From positions 1,266,894 through 1,330,893 of the forward strand of contig NZ_CP007446.1 in assembly GCF_000600005.1 (NCBI RefSeq): a DNA stretch of 64,000 bases, in the 5' to 3' direction. The position numbers and the translations under genes are program-made. Shown here piece by piece: positions 50,546 to 59,519 of the stretch. How positions within the stretch are numbered: position 1 is the stretch's first letter; the number at the start of each line of letters is the position of its first letter. Origin of the DNA: Snodgrassella alvi wkB2. GTDB lineage: Bacteria; Pseudomonadota; Gammaproteobacteria; Burkholderiales; Neisseriaceae. Under the pieces are notes generated by a model. The model saw only the letters and a list, made by a program, of their open reading frames with translations, was not told the origin of the DNA and made no database searches.

Positions 50546-50712
50546 TCTATTTATTAAAGCTTGGTAATATCCACTACTATTTTTTATCGTAAATTAAACG
50601 GTAAAAAACTTAATATGTTCAGAAAATGCCAATATTGTTATTTCTGTGCCTTTGTTGAAGTGAAAAATTTGGATAATACCTTCTTCTTACCGATTCTTCT
50701 TTTATCAGTAGT

Positions 50713-50820
50713 TATATCTATAAGCAGTTCAAGATAGGTCAACGAGCTGTTGCATGGTTAGAGAGTGATATTGATGCTTGGATTGATAGGCATTTGGCTA
50801 AGAAGGAGAAAAATAAATAG
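50713..50820 (+). pseudogene. AlpA-family regulator remnant
   Basis: The frame reads YIYKQFKIGQRAVAWLESD then IDAWIDRHLAKKEKNK and stops. This is the C-terminal half of an AlpA-type phage/island excision regulator (family pattern: F-P-K-P-hydrophobic-K-G ... VAW-E-S-E-V-D-AW). The N-terminal helix-turn-helix is missing and an upstream stop lies in frame about 40 codons earlier, so it is a relic. It marks the former mobile nature of the block after guaA. Confidence 0.6.
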
Positions 50821-50966
50821 CGATCTATCAGATATAACTTAAAAATAGCGCTGCAGGTTGTAGCACTATTTTATACGTATAAATAATCTTTCAATTTAAA
50901 AATGTTCGTTTGATACAAAGTTCTAATGTAAAATTCGCATCATTAGATACAACGATAAGGACTGTT

Positions 50967-51193
50967 ATGATCCGTTGCCATCTTGCTCGACTCATGGGCG
51001 AACACAAAATGTGGATAGCCGATGCGGTTAGGGAAACGGCTTTAGTTGCAACACCATAACTTTACTTTACAGGGAGATTGTCCAGAAGGTTGACCTGAAT
51101 ACATTGGACAGGCTTTGCTTGTTTTTTGACTGTGGCATAAACGATTTGCTACAAAAGGTTCCAACATCGCAGAATCGTACAGAGAAAAATTAA
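50967..51193 (+). pseudogene. frameshifted XRE/Cro-CI family regulator
   Basis: The first frame opens with AAGGA upstream and reads MIRCHLARLMGEHKMWIADA to a TAA at 51057-51059. Shifting by one base at about 51050, the rest continues as TITLLYREIVQKVDLNTLDR, then LCLFFDCGINDLLQ. Together they cover a whole small helix-turn-helix regulator (usual length about 70-75 residues). One missing base near GTTGCAACACC explains the break. The stop overlaps the hsdM1 start (TAATG), so it was the first gene of the hsd operon and perhaps its regulator. Confidence 0.75.
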
Positions 51194-52692
51194 TGACACT
51201 GATTAACCTAAAAGATCTCGAGGCCCATCTCTGGCATGCAGCCCACATCATCACTGGGCCTATCGATGCATCAGATTATAAAACTTATATTTTCCCAATT
51301 TTGTTTTTCAAACGTATTTGCGACGTGTATGACGAAGAGTTTGTCGATGCGATGGAGAGCGTTGGGGATGAAGAACTTGCCAAAGGCAAGATGTTCCACC
51401 GTATTCAAATACCTGAAAACTGTCATTGGCGTGACGTTTTTGCCAAGCCTAAAAATGTAGGCCAAGCCTTAAAAGACTCATTTCGCGGCATAGAACTAGC
51501 AAATCCCAAATTGCATGGCATTTTTGGCGATGCCAGTTGGACCAATAAAGAACGTCTTTCTGATGAGTTGCTGGCTACGTTACTTAATCACTTCAATAAG
51601 GTGAACCTTGGCGTTTTTAGTGTCCGTGACGATGATATGGGACGCGCATACGAGTATCTGATCAAACGCTTTGCTGATAAAGCTAACAAGAAAGCCGGTG
51701 AGTTCTATACTCCACGTACTATTGTTCGCTTGATGGTTAACATTCTCGATCCTAAAGCTGGTGAGAGCGTTTACGATCCTGCTTGTGGCACAGGTGGGAT
51801 GTTGCTCGAAACCATTCACCATGTGAAAGAAAGCGGCGGCGACCCGCGCCTGCTAAAAATCAAAGGTCAGGAAAAAAACCTAACCACCGAAGCTATTGCG
51901 CGTATGAACCTTTTTCTACACGGGCAGGAAGATTTCGATATTGTGCGGGGAGACACTCTGCGTGAGCCTAAGTTTTTGCAAAATGATCGTTTAGAAACTT
52001 TTGATTGTGTTATCGCCAATCCACCCTTTAGTTTAAAAGAATGGGGTTATGACCTGTGGTCAAATGACCCCTATGGGCGTAAGCAGTATGGTCTGGCACC
52101 TAAAACTAATGGTGACTTTGCTTGGGTGCAGCATATGTTTGCCTCACTCAACGATACAGGCCGTATGGCAGTTGTCTTACCTCATGGCGTACTGTTTCGT
52201 GGAGGTGCTGAGGGCGCAATTCGTACCAAATTATTGCAAGAAAACTGCATTGAAGCCATTATTGGCGTTGCTCCAAACCTTTTCTATGGCACGGGGATTC
52301 CTGCGTGTATTCTGGTGTTACGTAAATCACGGCCGGCGTCACACAAAAATCATGTACTCATCATTAATGCTGAAGAAATCTATACCAAAGGCCGGGCTCA
52401 GAATACCTTGTCCAACGCTCAGGCCGATGAAATCTACCGCATCTATCAGAGCCAGAAGCAACAAGGGCCGGCAGCACAAGAAATCGAAGGCGTTGCACGT
52501 TGGGTACCCTTAAACGAGATTGAAGAAAATGACTTCAATCTTAATATCGCTCGTTATGTGCAAAAGCCACTCGAAGAAGAAACCATTACAGTAGAAGAGG
52601 CACTCAAAGATTTCCAACAAAAACTGGCTGCCCTGGAAAAAGCGGAAGAGGAGCTAGAAGCCCTGTTAATCAAAGAAGGGCTTGAGATATGA
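51193..52692 (+). CDS. hsdM1: type I restriction-modification methyltransferase subunit, first
   Basis: The 499-residue amino-methyltransferase has an N-terminal HsdM helical domain (LKDLEAHLWHAAHIITGPID). The S-adenosylmethionine motif I, DPACGTGGMLLE, lies at about residue 195 and the catalytic motif IV NPPF at 276-279. EFYTPRTIVRLMV before motif I is typical of HsdM. A coiled-coil C-terminal tail (about 470-499) should contact HsdS. It has no separate start signal beyond the overlap with the broken regulator, and it overlaps the second hsdM by four bases (ATGA). NPPF is the usual adenine-N6 type motif. Confidence 0.93.
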   Translation: MTLINLKDLEAHLWHAAHIITGPIDASDYKTYIFPILFFKRICDVYDEEFVDAMESVGDEELAKGKMFHRIQIPENCHWRDVFAKPKNVGQALKDSFRGIELANPKLHGIFGDASWTNKERLSDELLATLLNHFNKVNLGVFSVRDDDMGRAYEYLIKRFADKANKKAGEFYTPRTIVRLMVNILDPKAGESVYDPACGTGGMLLETIHHVKESGGDPRLLKIKGQEKNLTTEAIARMNLFLHGQEDFDIVRGDTLREPKFLQNDRLETFDCVIANPPFSLKEWGYDLWSNDPYGRKQYGLAPKTNGDFAWVQHMFASLNDTGRMAVVLPHGVLFRGGAEGAIRTKLLQENCIEAIIGVAPNLFYGTGIPACILVLRKSRPASHKNHVLIINAEEIYTKGRAQNTLSNAQADEIYRIYQSQKQQGPAAQEIEGVARWVPLNEIEENDFNLNIARYVQKPLEEETITVEEALKDFQQKLAALEKAEEELEALLIKEGLEI

Positions 52693-54188
52693 GTATAATG
52701 CATAAGAAAAAACTGGAAGATTTGCTTTGGGGAGCGGCTGAGTACTTGCGGGGCCAAATCGATGCCTCAGACTATAAGCAATATGTCTTCCCGCTAATGT
52801 TTTATAAACGTCTATCGGACGTATATTTGGAAGAATATAACGAAGCGATGGAGGTTCATGAGGGAGACGTTGAATACGCTGCCATGCCCATGTTTCACCG
52901 CTTTGATATTCCTATAGAAGCGAGCTGGGAGAAGATACGCAACACCAGCAAAAACATTGGTAAAGCTATTCAGAACGCGCTTCGCTTAATCGAAGCCAAT
53001 AATCCGCGCTTGCATGGCGTGTTCGGTGATGCCCAGTGGACCAACAAAGAACGCCTGCCCGATCATCTGCTGGGCGATCTGATTGAGCATTTTAGTAAAA
53101 TTCCACTAGGTATTAAATCTGTCGCTCAGGATGACCTCGGTGAGGCCTACGAATACCTGATTAAGAAATTTGCTGACGATTCCGGTCATACCGCAGCAGA
53201 GTTCTATACTAACCGAACTGTAGTTCATTTAATGACGCGCATCATGTGCCTAAAACCTGGTGAAACCGCTTACGATCCAACTTGTGGCACTGGCGGCATG
53301 TTGCTTAATGCGGTGATGGATTTACGTTCCCAAGGCAAAGAGTGGCGGTCGGTACATCTTTACGGGCAGGAAGTTAATCTACTTACCTCCGCTATTGCCC
53401 GTATGAATATGTTCCTGCACGATATTGAAGAGTTTGATGTGCTGCGCGGCGATACTTTAGCCGAGCCCAAGTTTATTGAAAACGATCGGCTCAAACAGTT
53501 TGATGTGATTTTTGCTAATCCGCCATACTCCATTAAAAAATGGAACCGCGACAAGTTTGCTGACGATCCCTATGGCCGTAATCTCTATGGCTTGCCACCA
53601 CAAGGCTGTGCCGATTATGCGTTTTACACCCATATCATCAAAAGCATGAAGCCTAATACAGGTCGTGCCGCTATGCTATGGCCGCACGGTGTTTTGTTTC
53701 GCGATTCTGAGCAAGCCATTCGTAAACAGATAATTGAATCAGACATTATTGAAGCAGTGATTGGTTTGGGGCCAAACCTGTTTTATAACTCGCCAATGGA
53801 ATCTTGTGTCGTTGTACTTAACTGTAGTAAGTCTGTCGACCGCAAAAACAAGATATTGTTTATCAACGGTGTTAAGCATGTCACCCGTGAACGCGCCCAT
53901 AGCCGCTTATCCGATGATGATTTAATGGTGTTGTGTGAGGCTTATTTTACACCTGAAAAGCAGAGTGATATCACTGCATTGGTGGATATCGAAACTATCA
54001 AAGAGAATCTTTATAACCTGTCGATTCCGCTATATGTGCAAGCACAGGGTAACGGCGAAGTACATGATATTGAACATGCCATTGTGGCGTGGAAAGTCAG
54101 TCGCGTGCAATTAAAGAAACAGACCCAAAAATTATTCAAAAGCCTTGCTGAACTTGGTTATAGCGTTGAAGACAAGGTGGAACAGTAA
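52689..54188 (+). CDS. hsdM2: type I restriction-modification methyltransferase subunit, second
   Basis: A second, different 499-residue methyltransferase of the same family follows. It has KKLEDLLWGAAEYLRGQIDA at the N-terminus, motif I DPTCGTGGMLLN at about residue 196 and motif IV NPPY at 277-280. It is clearly related to hsdM1 along its whole length but not nearly identical, so it is an old duplication or paired partner, not a recent copy. Both keep intact catalytic motifs. It ends directly before hsdS. Known type I systems with two unlike M subunits can place different methyl marks on the two strands. Confidence 0.93.
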   Translation: MSIMHKKKLEDLLWGAAEYLRGQIDASDYKQYVFPLMFYKRLSDVYLEEYNEAMEVHEGDVEYAAMPMFHRFDIPIEASWEKIRNTSKNIGKAIQNALRLIEANNPRLHGVFGDAQWTNKERLPDHLLGDLIEHFSKIPLGIKSVAQDDLGEAYEYLIKKFADDSGHTAAEFYTNRTVVHLMTRIMCLKPGETAYDPTCGTGGMLLNAVMDLRSQGKEWRSVHLYGQEVNLLTSAIARMNMFLHDIEEFDVLRGDTLAEPKFIENDRLKQFDVIFANPPYSIKKWNRDKFADDPYGRNLYGLPPQGCADYAFYTHIIKSMKPNTGRAAMLWPHGVLFRDSEQAIRKQIIESDIIEAVIGLGPNLFYNSPMESCVVVLNCSKSVDRKNKILFINGVKHVTRERAHSRLSDDDLMVLCEAYFTPEKQSDITALVDIETIKENLYNLSIPLYVQAQGNGEVHDIEHAIVAWKVSRVQLKKQTQKLFKSLAELGYSVEDKVEQ

Positions 54189-55409
54189 ATGACGAAACAA
54201 CAATTACCAGAAGGTTGGCAGATGGTGAAGTTTGGCGATATTGCTAAACATATCTCTAAACGAGTCGAGCCAAGCGAAACCGATCTTAAAATCTATGTTG
54301 GGTTGGAGCACTTAGATCCAGACAGCCTAAAGATTAAACGTCATGGTGTACCGAGTGACGTTGAAGGACAAAAGCTATTGGTGAAGAAGGGCCAGATTAT
54401 TTTTGGTAAGCGTCGAGCCTATCAGCGAAAGGTAGCGGTGGCAGATTGGGATTGTATTTGCTCAGCGCATGCGATGGTTCTGGAAGCTAATCCTGAAAAT
54501 GTAATTCCTGAGTTTTTACCATTTTTTATGCAATCTGATGTATTTATGAATCGTGCTATTTCGATTTCTGAGGGCTCACTATCGCCAACAATAAAATGGA
54601 AAGTTCTAGCTAATCAGGAATTTCTCATTCCTCCAAGAGATACACAATCTAAATCAATAGAATTATTAAAATGTATTGCAAAACAGGAAAAAGACAATGC
54701 GAGTATTATTAAAGCTCAAGACCTCTTAATTCGTGTGGTTTGTGACAACTATTTTTATAAAGGCCATCATCTCCAAAAAGACGAAAAGTTTATGCAAAAA
54801 CTCAATGGAGCTCTGCCTGATGGTTGGCGATATGGGAGGTTCAAGGAACTATTTACGAAGGTCATAGATAACAGAGGAAAAACACCACCAAATCAAAACG
54901 AAAGTAATGAAAATAGTATTCCTCTTTTGGAAATCAATTCAATAATTGATAAGTCAATGTTTCCTAACTTGGATAAAGTCTCTAAATGGGTAAGCCAAGA
55001 TACATATGAAACGTGGTTTAGAGCCGGTCATCCAAGCTCTGGAGATCTTTTGATTTCAACTGTTGGTAGTGTTGGTGCAGTAGCTTTAACTTCTGAGAGT
55101 TCGAACATATGCATAGCACAAAACTTGGTAGCATTAAGATTCAAACAAGAGCATGTGCCAGAATATTGGTATAGATATTGCGCATCCAAATACTTTCAGC
55201 ATTTAGTCAAAGCCGTAGTAATGCTTGCAGTTCAACCCAGTATAAAAGTTCCACATATGCTCGATTTTTGGATCCCTGTTCCGCCAAAAGGTGTACAAAT
55301 AGAACTAAGTGATACCTTACGTGCTTTATCTGAGTGGTCAAAGACTTTAGGTGATAAAAATAACTCTTTAAAAGCATTACGAAAGGGCTTAATCAATAAT
55401 AAAAATTAG
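54189..55409 (+). CDS. hsdS: type I specificity subunit HsdS
   Basis: HsdS supplies the DNA target of both modification and restriction. Two target-recognition domains are seen. The first begins LPEGWQMVKFGDIAKHIS (residue 5) and the second LPDGWRYGRFKELFTKVID (about residue 209), each followed by a conserved helical spacer. The ATG is contiguous with the hsdM2 stop. The second half is more AT-rich than the first and than hsdM, which suggests domain shuffling. The target cannot be read from the sequence. Confidence 0.92.
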   Translation: MTKQQLPEGWQMVKFGDIAKHISKRVEPSETDLKIYVGLEHLDPDSLKIKRHGVPSDVEGQKLLVKKGQIIFGKRRAYQRKVAVADWDCICSAHAMVLEANPENVIPEFLPFFMQSDVFMNRAISISEGSLSPTIKWKVLANQEFLIPPRDTQSKSIELLKCIAKQEKDNASIIKAQDLLIRVVCDNYFYKGHHLQKDEKFMQKLNGALPDGWRYGRFKELFTKVIDNRGKTPPNQNESNENSIPLLEINSIIDKSMFPNLDKVSKWVSQDTYETWFRAGHPSSGDLLISTVGSVGAVALTSESSNICIAQNLVALRFKQEHVPEYWYRYCASKYFQHLVKAVVMLAVQPSIKVPHMLDFWIPVPPKGVQIELSDTLRALSEWSKTLGDKNNSLKALRKGLINNKN

Positions 55410-55425
55410 TCATTAGGATAATTAA

Positions 55426-58400
55426 ATGTTTAATGAACAAACCGTCACAGAAAATGGAATTATCAGTCGCTTAAAAGAGTTAAGCGGCATAAACTGGAGT
55501 TACTGCCACGGAGAGAGCCTGCCTAAACAATCGCGGGATATCTTTGTTGATGAGTGGCTAAAAGATGCGTTGTGTTCGTTAAATCCCGATATCGCCAAGC
55601 AACCGGATTATGCTGATGAAGTGATTTATAAACTGCGTGGCGTGATACTTGAAGCTGCCCATACCGGTTTGGTTAAGGCGAATGAAAACTTTTATGAGTG
55701 GTTAATGGCCGAGAAAACCTTACCTTTTGGTGAGAATGGCGATCATATCACCATTAATCTGATTGATTTTGATAACATAGACAATAATCACTTTGTAGTG
55801 TCGCAACAGGTGCATTATATCGCGGCCACCGAAGTCTATTTTGATATTGTGCTGTATGTGAACGGCATACCGTTGGTAGTAGGCGAAGTTAAAACTGCGA
55901 CGCGTCCTAGCGTGACTTGGCAAGACGGTGCAGCCGATTTTATGGGCGGTAAAAAACACTACTGGAAAAATATTGAACCTTTTTTTGTGCCTAACTTATT
56001 GTGTTTTGCTAGTGAAGGAAAAACCTTTGCATATGGTGCAATTAATGCCCGCGTTAAAGATTGGGGGCCTTGGCATAGTACTGAGCTTCGTGATGAGATT
56101 CTGCCGGGATTGGCATCGGTACTTAACAGCTGCGAGGGTCTGTTAAATCCGCAGACTTTATTACAGCTACTGGAATCCTTCGCGCTATTTTCAACTGTCA
56201 AAACCGGTAAAAATACCCCTCCTAAGCGTATTAAGCTTCTGCCGCGTTATCCGCAATTTGAAGCAGCGAAACAGATTGTTGAGCGAGTTCGTAAAGGCTA
56301 CCCGAAAAAAGGCCTAATTTGGCATTTTCAAGGATCGGGTAAGTCATTGCTGATGCTCTATGCCGCTAAAATGTTACGTGCTGACAATGCGTTAAAAAAT
56401 CCGACCGTATTGGTCGTGGTGGACCGGCGAGACCTGGATAGTCAAATCAACGAAACCTTTGGTGGTGCTGACGTTAAAAACCTAATCAAAGTACAAAGTT
56501 GCAAAAAGCTGGGCGAATATATTGAACAAGACAGTCGTGGCATTTTAATCACTACTATCTTTAAGTTTAAAGATGTCGAGATTGATGATAGCAACCCGAA
56601 TGGTTTGAACAGCCGAGATAACATCATTGTACTTGTAGACGAAGCTCACCGCACCCAGGAAGGCGGTTTAGGCGAGAAAATGCGTTGGGCATTACCTAAC
56701 GCCCACTTCTATGGTTTAACCGGTACACCCATTTCAGGCATCGATCGCAATACTTTTAAATTGTTTGGCGCCGACGAAGATCCCGGTCGCTATATGAACC
56801 GTTACAGTTATAAGCAATCGATCCGTGATGGCTCCACCAATCCGGTTAAGTTTGAACCGCGCCTTGCTGAACTGAGGGTGGATCGTGACGCTATCAATGA
56901 AGAGTTCAAGCAACTGGTTAAAGAAAACGACTTAGACGATGAAGAAAAAGCGGCATTATCTAAACGTGCTGGTAAGTTGGCTATAATGTTGAAAGCCCCC
57001 AAGCGCATGACGGCCATTAGTAGCGACATTGCCAAACATTTTACCAGCCACGTAAAGCCGAAAAAGATGAAAGGCATGGTAGTGGTATATGATCGCGAAG
57101 CTTGTGTGCAAATGTACTACTTGCTCGGTGAAAAGCTTGGCTTTGATGCGATTGAAGTGGTTATGAACGTTGATCAGGCCCCTATAAAAGCCAAAGAGGG
57201 CGATAAAAAAGACAAGGTCAACAACGATTGGCGTAAGTGGCACGATGAGTTAAAGCTACCCATCAAACAAGAGGATTTCGAGCGCTGGCAGAATATTGAT
57301 GCGGAAAGCCAAGTACAAAAAGAACTGATTGAATGCTACAAAGACCCAAAACATCCCTTACAGCTCATCATCGTTACTGCCAAATTGTTAACTGGTTTCG
57401 ATGCTCCTATCTGCTATTGCATGTATTTGGATAAACCTTTACGCGATCACACCCTTTTACAGGCCATGTGTCGGACTAACCGATTGTACGAAACCGATGA
57501 TACTCGCAAAGATATGGGGTTAATTATCGACTACCTCGGCGTATTTGAAAATCTGCGTACCGCATTGGCTTATAAGCCGGAGGAAATTGATGGTGTCGTA
57601 GAGGGTATCGAGGCCTTTAAAAAGTTATTACCGGCACAACTAGATAAGTGCTTGTCCTTCTTCCCTAATGTGGACCGCACCTTAGAGGGTTTCGAAGGCA
57701 TTATGGCCGCGCAAGAGTGCTTACCGACTAACAAAAAACGCGATGAATTCGCCGCTTGTTTTGGGGTGTTATCTAAGTTATGGTCAGCTATTAGCCCCGA
57801 TCCTTTTTTAAGCCCGTATCGTCAAAACTATAAGTGGTTAGCGCAAATTTACGAGTCAGTGCGTCCAGTAGGCCAGACGGGGGCGCTTGTTTGGGCTGCT
57901 TTAGGCCCTGAAACTATCAAGATGATCCATGAGCATACTGATATTAATCGAATTCGCGATGATATCGACGAGTTGATCATGGATGAACACGCCATTTTTA
58001 CCCTGACAGAAAAAGAGCAAGAGCAACGTGCTAAAAGATTGGAAATTGATCTTATGGGCCGCTTGCGGGGCAGTCATGAGCCTAAATTTGTGGAGTTAGG
58101 CGAGCGACTGGAAAAACTTCGCCAGGACTATGAGGCCGGTGTTATTAAAGCCATTGAGTGGTTAAAGGGCTTGTTGGATGCTGCGAAGGACACAGTGCAA
58201 GCAGAGCGCGAAACTGGTGAACACCCAGTGACAGAAGCAGATAACAAGCAAGCTCTAACCAAGCTTTTTCTGGAAACCCGTCCAGAGTCTACGCCTAAGT
58301 TAATCGGAGATGTGGTTGAACAAATCGACAAAATCGTCAAAGCCACCCGCTTTGATGGCTGGCAGAACTCCAATAGCGGCCCGCGTGAAATCCAAAAGGC

Positions 58401-58488
58401 GTTATTGCTGACTCTGGCCCAATTTGGATTGGGTAAAGATATGGAACTATTCCAAAAGGCTTACGGGTATATAGAGGAGCATTATTGA
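55426..58488 (+). CDS. hsdR: type I restriction endonuclease subunit HsdR
   Basis: HsdR is the motor-nuclease that translocates DNA and cuts it at a distance from the target. The N-terminal PD-ExK nuclease has FDIVLYVNGIPLVVGEVKTA (Glu154 and Lys156 by rough count). The SF2 helicase core has the P-loop HFQGSGKSLL (about residue 303), VDEAHRTQEGG (about 405), LTGTPIS and a second RecA domain with LLTGFDAP and QAMCRTNR. The C-terminal helical domain binds the methyltransferase. Length 1020 is normal. AGGA lies seven bases before the ATG. No frame break is seen. Confidence 0.95.
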   Translation: MFNEQTVTENGIISRLKELSGINWSYCHGESLPKQSRDIFVDEWLKDALCSLNPDIAKQPDYADEVIYKLRGVILEAAHTGLVKANENFYEWLMAEKTLPFGENGDHITINLIDFDNIDNNHFVVSQQVHYIAATEVYFDIVLYVNGIPLVVGEVKTATRPSVTWQDGAADFMGGKKHYWKNIEPFFVPNLLCFASEGKTFAYGAINARVKDWGPWHSTELRDEILPGLASVLNSCEGLLNPQTLLQLLESFALFSTVKTGKNTPPKRIKLLPRYPQFEAAKQIVERVRKGYPKKGLIWHFQGSGKSLLMLYAAKMLRADNALKNPTVLVVVDRRDLDSQINETFGGADVKNLIKVQSCKKLGEYIEQDSRGILITTIFKFKDVEIDDSNPNGLNSRDNIIVLVDEAHRTQEGGLGEKMRWALPNAHFYGLTGTPISGIDRNTFKLFGADEDPGRYMNRYSYKQSIRDGSTNPVKFEPRLAELRVDRDAINEEFKQLVKENDLDDEEKAALSKRAGKLAIMLKAPKRMTAISSDIAKHFTSHVKPKKMKGMVVVYDREACVQMYYLLGEKLGFDAIEVVMNVDQAPIKAKEGDKKDKVNNDWRKWHDELKLPIKQEDFERWQNIDAESQVQKELIECYKDPKHPLQLIIVTAKLLTGFDAPICYCMYLDKPLRDHTLLQAMCRTNRLYETDDTRKDMGLIIDYLGVFENLRTALAYKPEEIDGVVEGIEAFKKLLPAQLDKCLSFFPNVDRTLEGFEGIMAAQECLPTNKKRDEFAACFGVLSKLWSAISPDPFLSPYRQNYKWLAQIYESVRPVGQTGALVWAALGPETIKMIHEHTDINRIRDDIDELIMDEHAIFTLTEKEQEQRAKRLEIDLMGRLRGSHEPKFVELGERLEKLRQDYEAGVIKAIEWLKGLLDAAKDTVQAERETGEHPVTEADNKQALTKLFLETRPESTPKLIGDVVEQIDKIVKATRFDGWQNSNSGPREIQKALLLTLAQFGLGKDMELFQKAYGYIEEHY

Positions 58489-58656
58489 GTTTTACTTAAT
58501 TGACTGGCCGTGTTGTATCGATACTTGGGCAGGTCAAGAGTGACTACTACCATGGATAATTATACCTATAGCGTTAGCAATGCCCATTTATGGCGTAGAG
58601 CCGACTTTCTGATCTGATTACATCTTGAATAACAAAGATGTTAGATCAAGTATGAG
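58489..58656. other. gap between hsdR and the RadC-like gene
   Basis: About 170 bases without a gene I can support. A 26-codon frame (MDNYTYSVSNAHLWRRADF) is open here but ends soon and has no ribosome binding site; it could be the relic start of a gene. Confidence 0.4.
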
Positions 58657-58683
58657 ACAATACACATAGTTATTGTGTATTGT
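58657..58683 (-). terminator. hairpin at the end of the RadC-like gene
   Basis: ACAATACACA and its exact complement flank a seven-base loop that includes the radC-like stop codon. There is no T-run, so the terminator call is weak. Confidence 0.4.
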
Positions 58684-59353
58684 TAATCATTTTTTCAACT
58701 GCTTTAGGTGTAATTTCCATAATCTTAGCAATTGTTTTTAAATCGACACCCTTATCAAGCAGTGCATTGGCAAGGGCCTTTGCTTGTATTTGAGCCAGTT
58801 TCTCAGCTTCCTTAGCTAATTTTGTTTTATCTCTCTCCAAAGCTAGTTTTTCTCTAGCAATCTTCTTCTCTTCTTTCCTAATCTGCTCAACCACCTGATA
58901 AGTCGGGACATAGGTAAGACTTTTCTCTAAATCATCCATAATGCCCATGCTTCTGAAACTTTCATAGGCTTCTGTGCTGATTATAAGATGATCAACGAGT
59001 GTAATATTAAGTATACGGCCTACCTGGATAAGACGATCGGTAATATCTAAGTCTGCTTTGGAAGGGACAAGACGCCCTGAGGGATGGTTGTGAATAGCAA
59101 TAACACGTGTCGCATTTTTCATCACTGCAACACGATATACATTCATAGGCTCTATATTAACAGCCTTTACTGAACCTAAAGCAATTAATTCGATATAGAG
59201 GATATACCCTGCTTCGTTCATGCCGATAATCCAGAAATGCTCTTTTTCTTTGTCTATCTTATTTTCACGAAGAAGTACGCGTTGCATGATGCTGAATACA
59301 TCATCTGAACCTTCTATATAACGCTTATCGTTTTTGCCAAGTTTAATATCCAT
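58670..59353 (-). CDS. RadC/JAB-domain protein with coiled-coil C-terminus
   Basis: The 227-residue protein has the RadC-type JAB/MPN metallo-fold: a zinc-binding HNHPSG motif (about residue 87) followed by D (PSKADLDIT), and DHLIISTEAYESF. RadC-like genes of this short form are frequent in mobile islands (YeeS/YkfG style); the enzyme activity is unproven. After about residue 155 a charged coiled coil rich in Lys and Glu follows, ending in a helix-turn-helix-like segment (GVDLKTIAKIMEITPKAVEK). It faces the hsd operon from the other side and may be part of the same island. Confidence 0.82.
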   Translation of the reverse strand: MDIKLGKNDKRYIEGSDDVFSIMQRVLLRENKIDKEKEHFWIIGMNEAGYILYIELIALGSVKAVNIEPMNVYRVAVMKNATRVIAIHNHPSGRLVPSKADLDITDRLIQVGRILNITLVDHLIISTEAYESFRSMGIMDDLEKSLTYVPTYQVVEQIRKEEKKIAREKLALERDKTKLAKEAEKLAQIQAKALANALLDKGVDLKTIAKIMEITPKAVEKMINNTQ

Positions 59354-59519
59354 ACATCGTTTATAGTTAAGAGCATTAACCTAAAATATAACATAGTTTA
59401 CTCATTATTATAAGTAAACAGCATTTGCTAAACCAATGATATATTGTTTGTATTTTTGCATATTAATTGATTAATTTAATGAGTTGTGAAGAAATAAATC
59501 TGTTGTCTGGATAGGCCGC

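Noticed and set aside
58540-58617. 26-codon frame after hsdR that opens like a small-protein N-terminus (MDNYTYSV)
   Set aside because: Too short, no ribosome binding site, and the similarity to genes that follow hsdR elsewhere is too weak to call.
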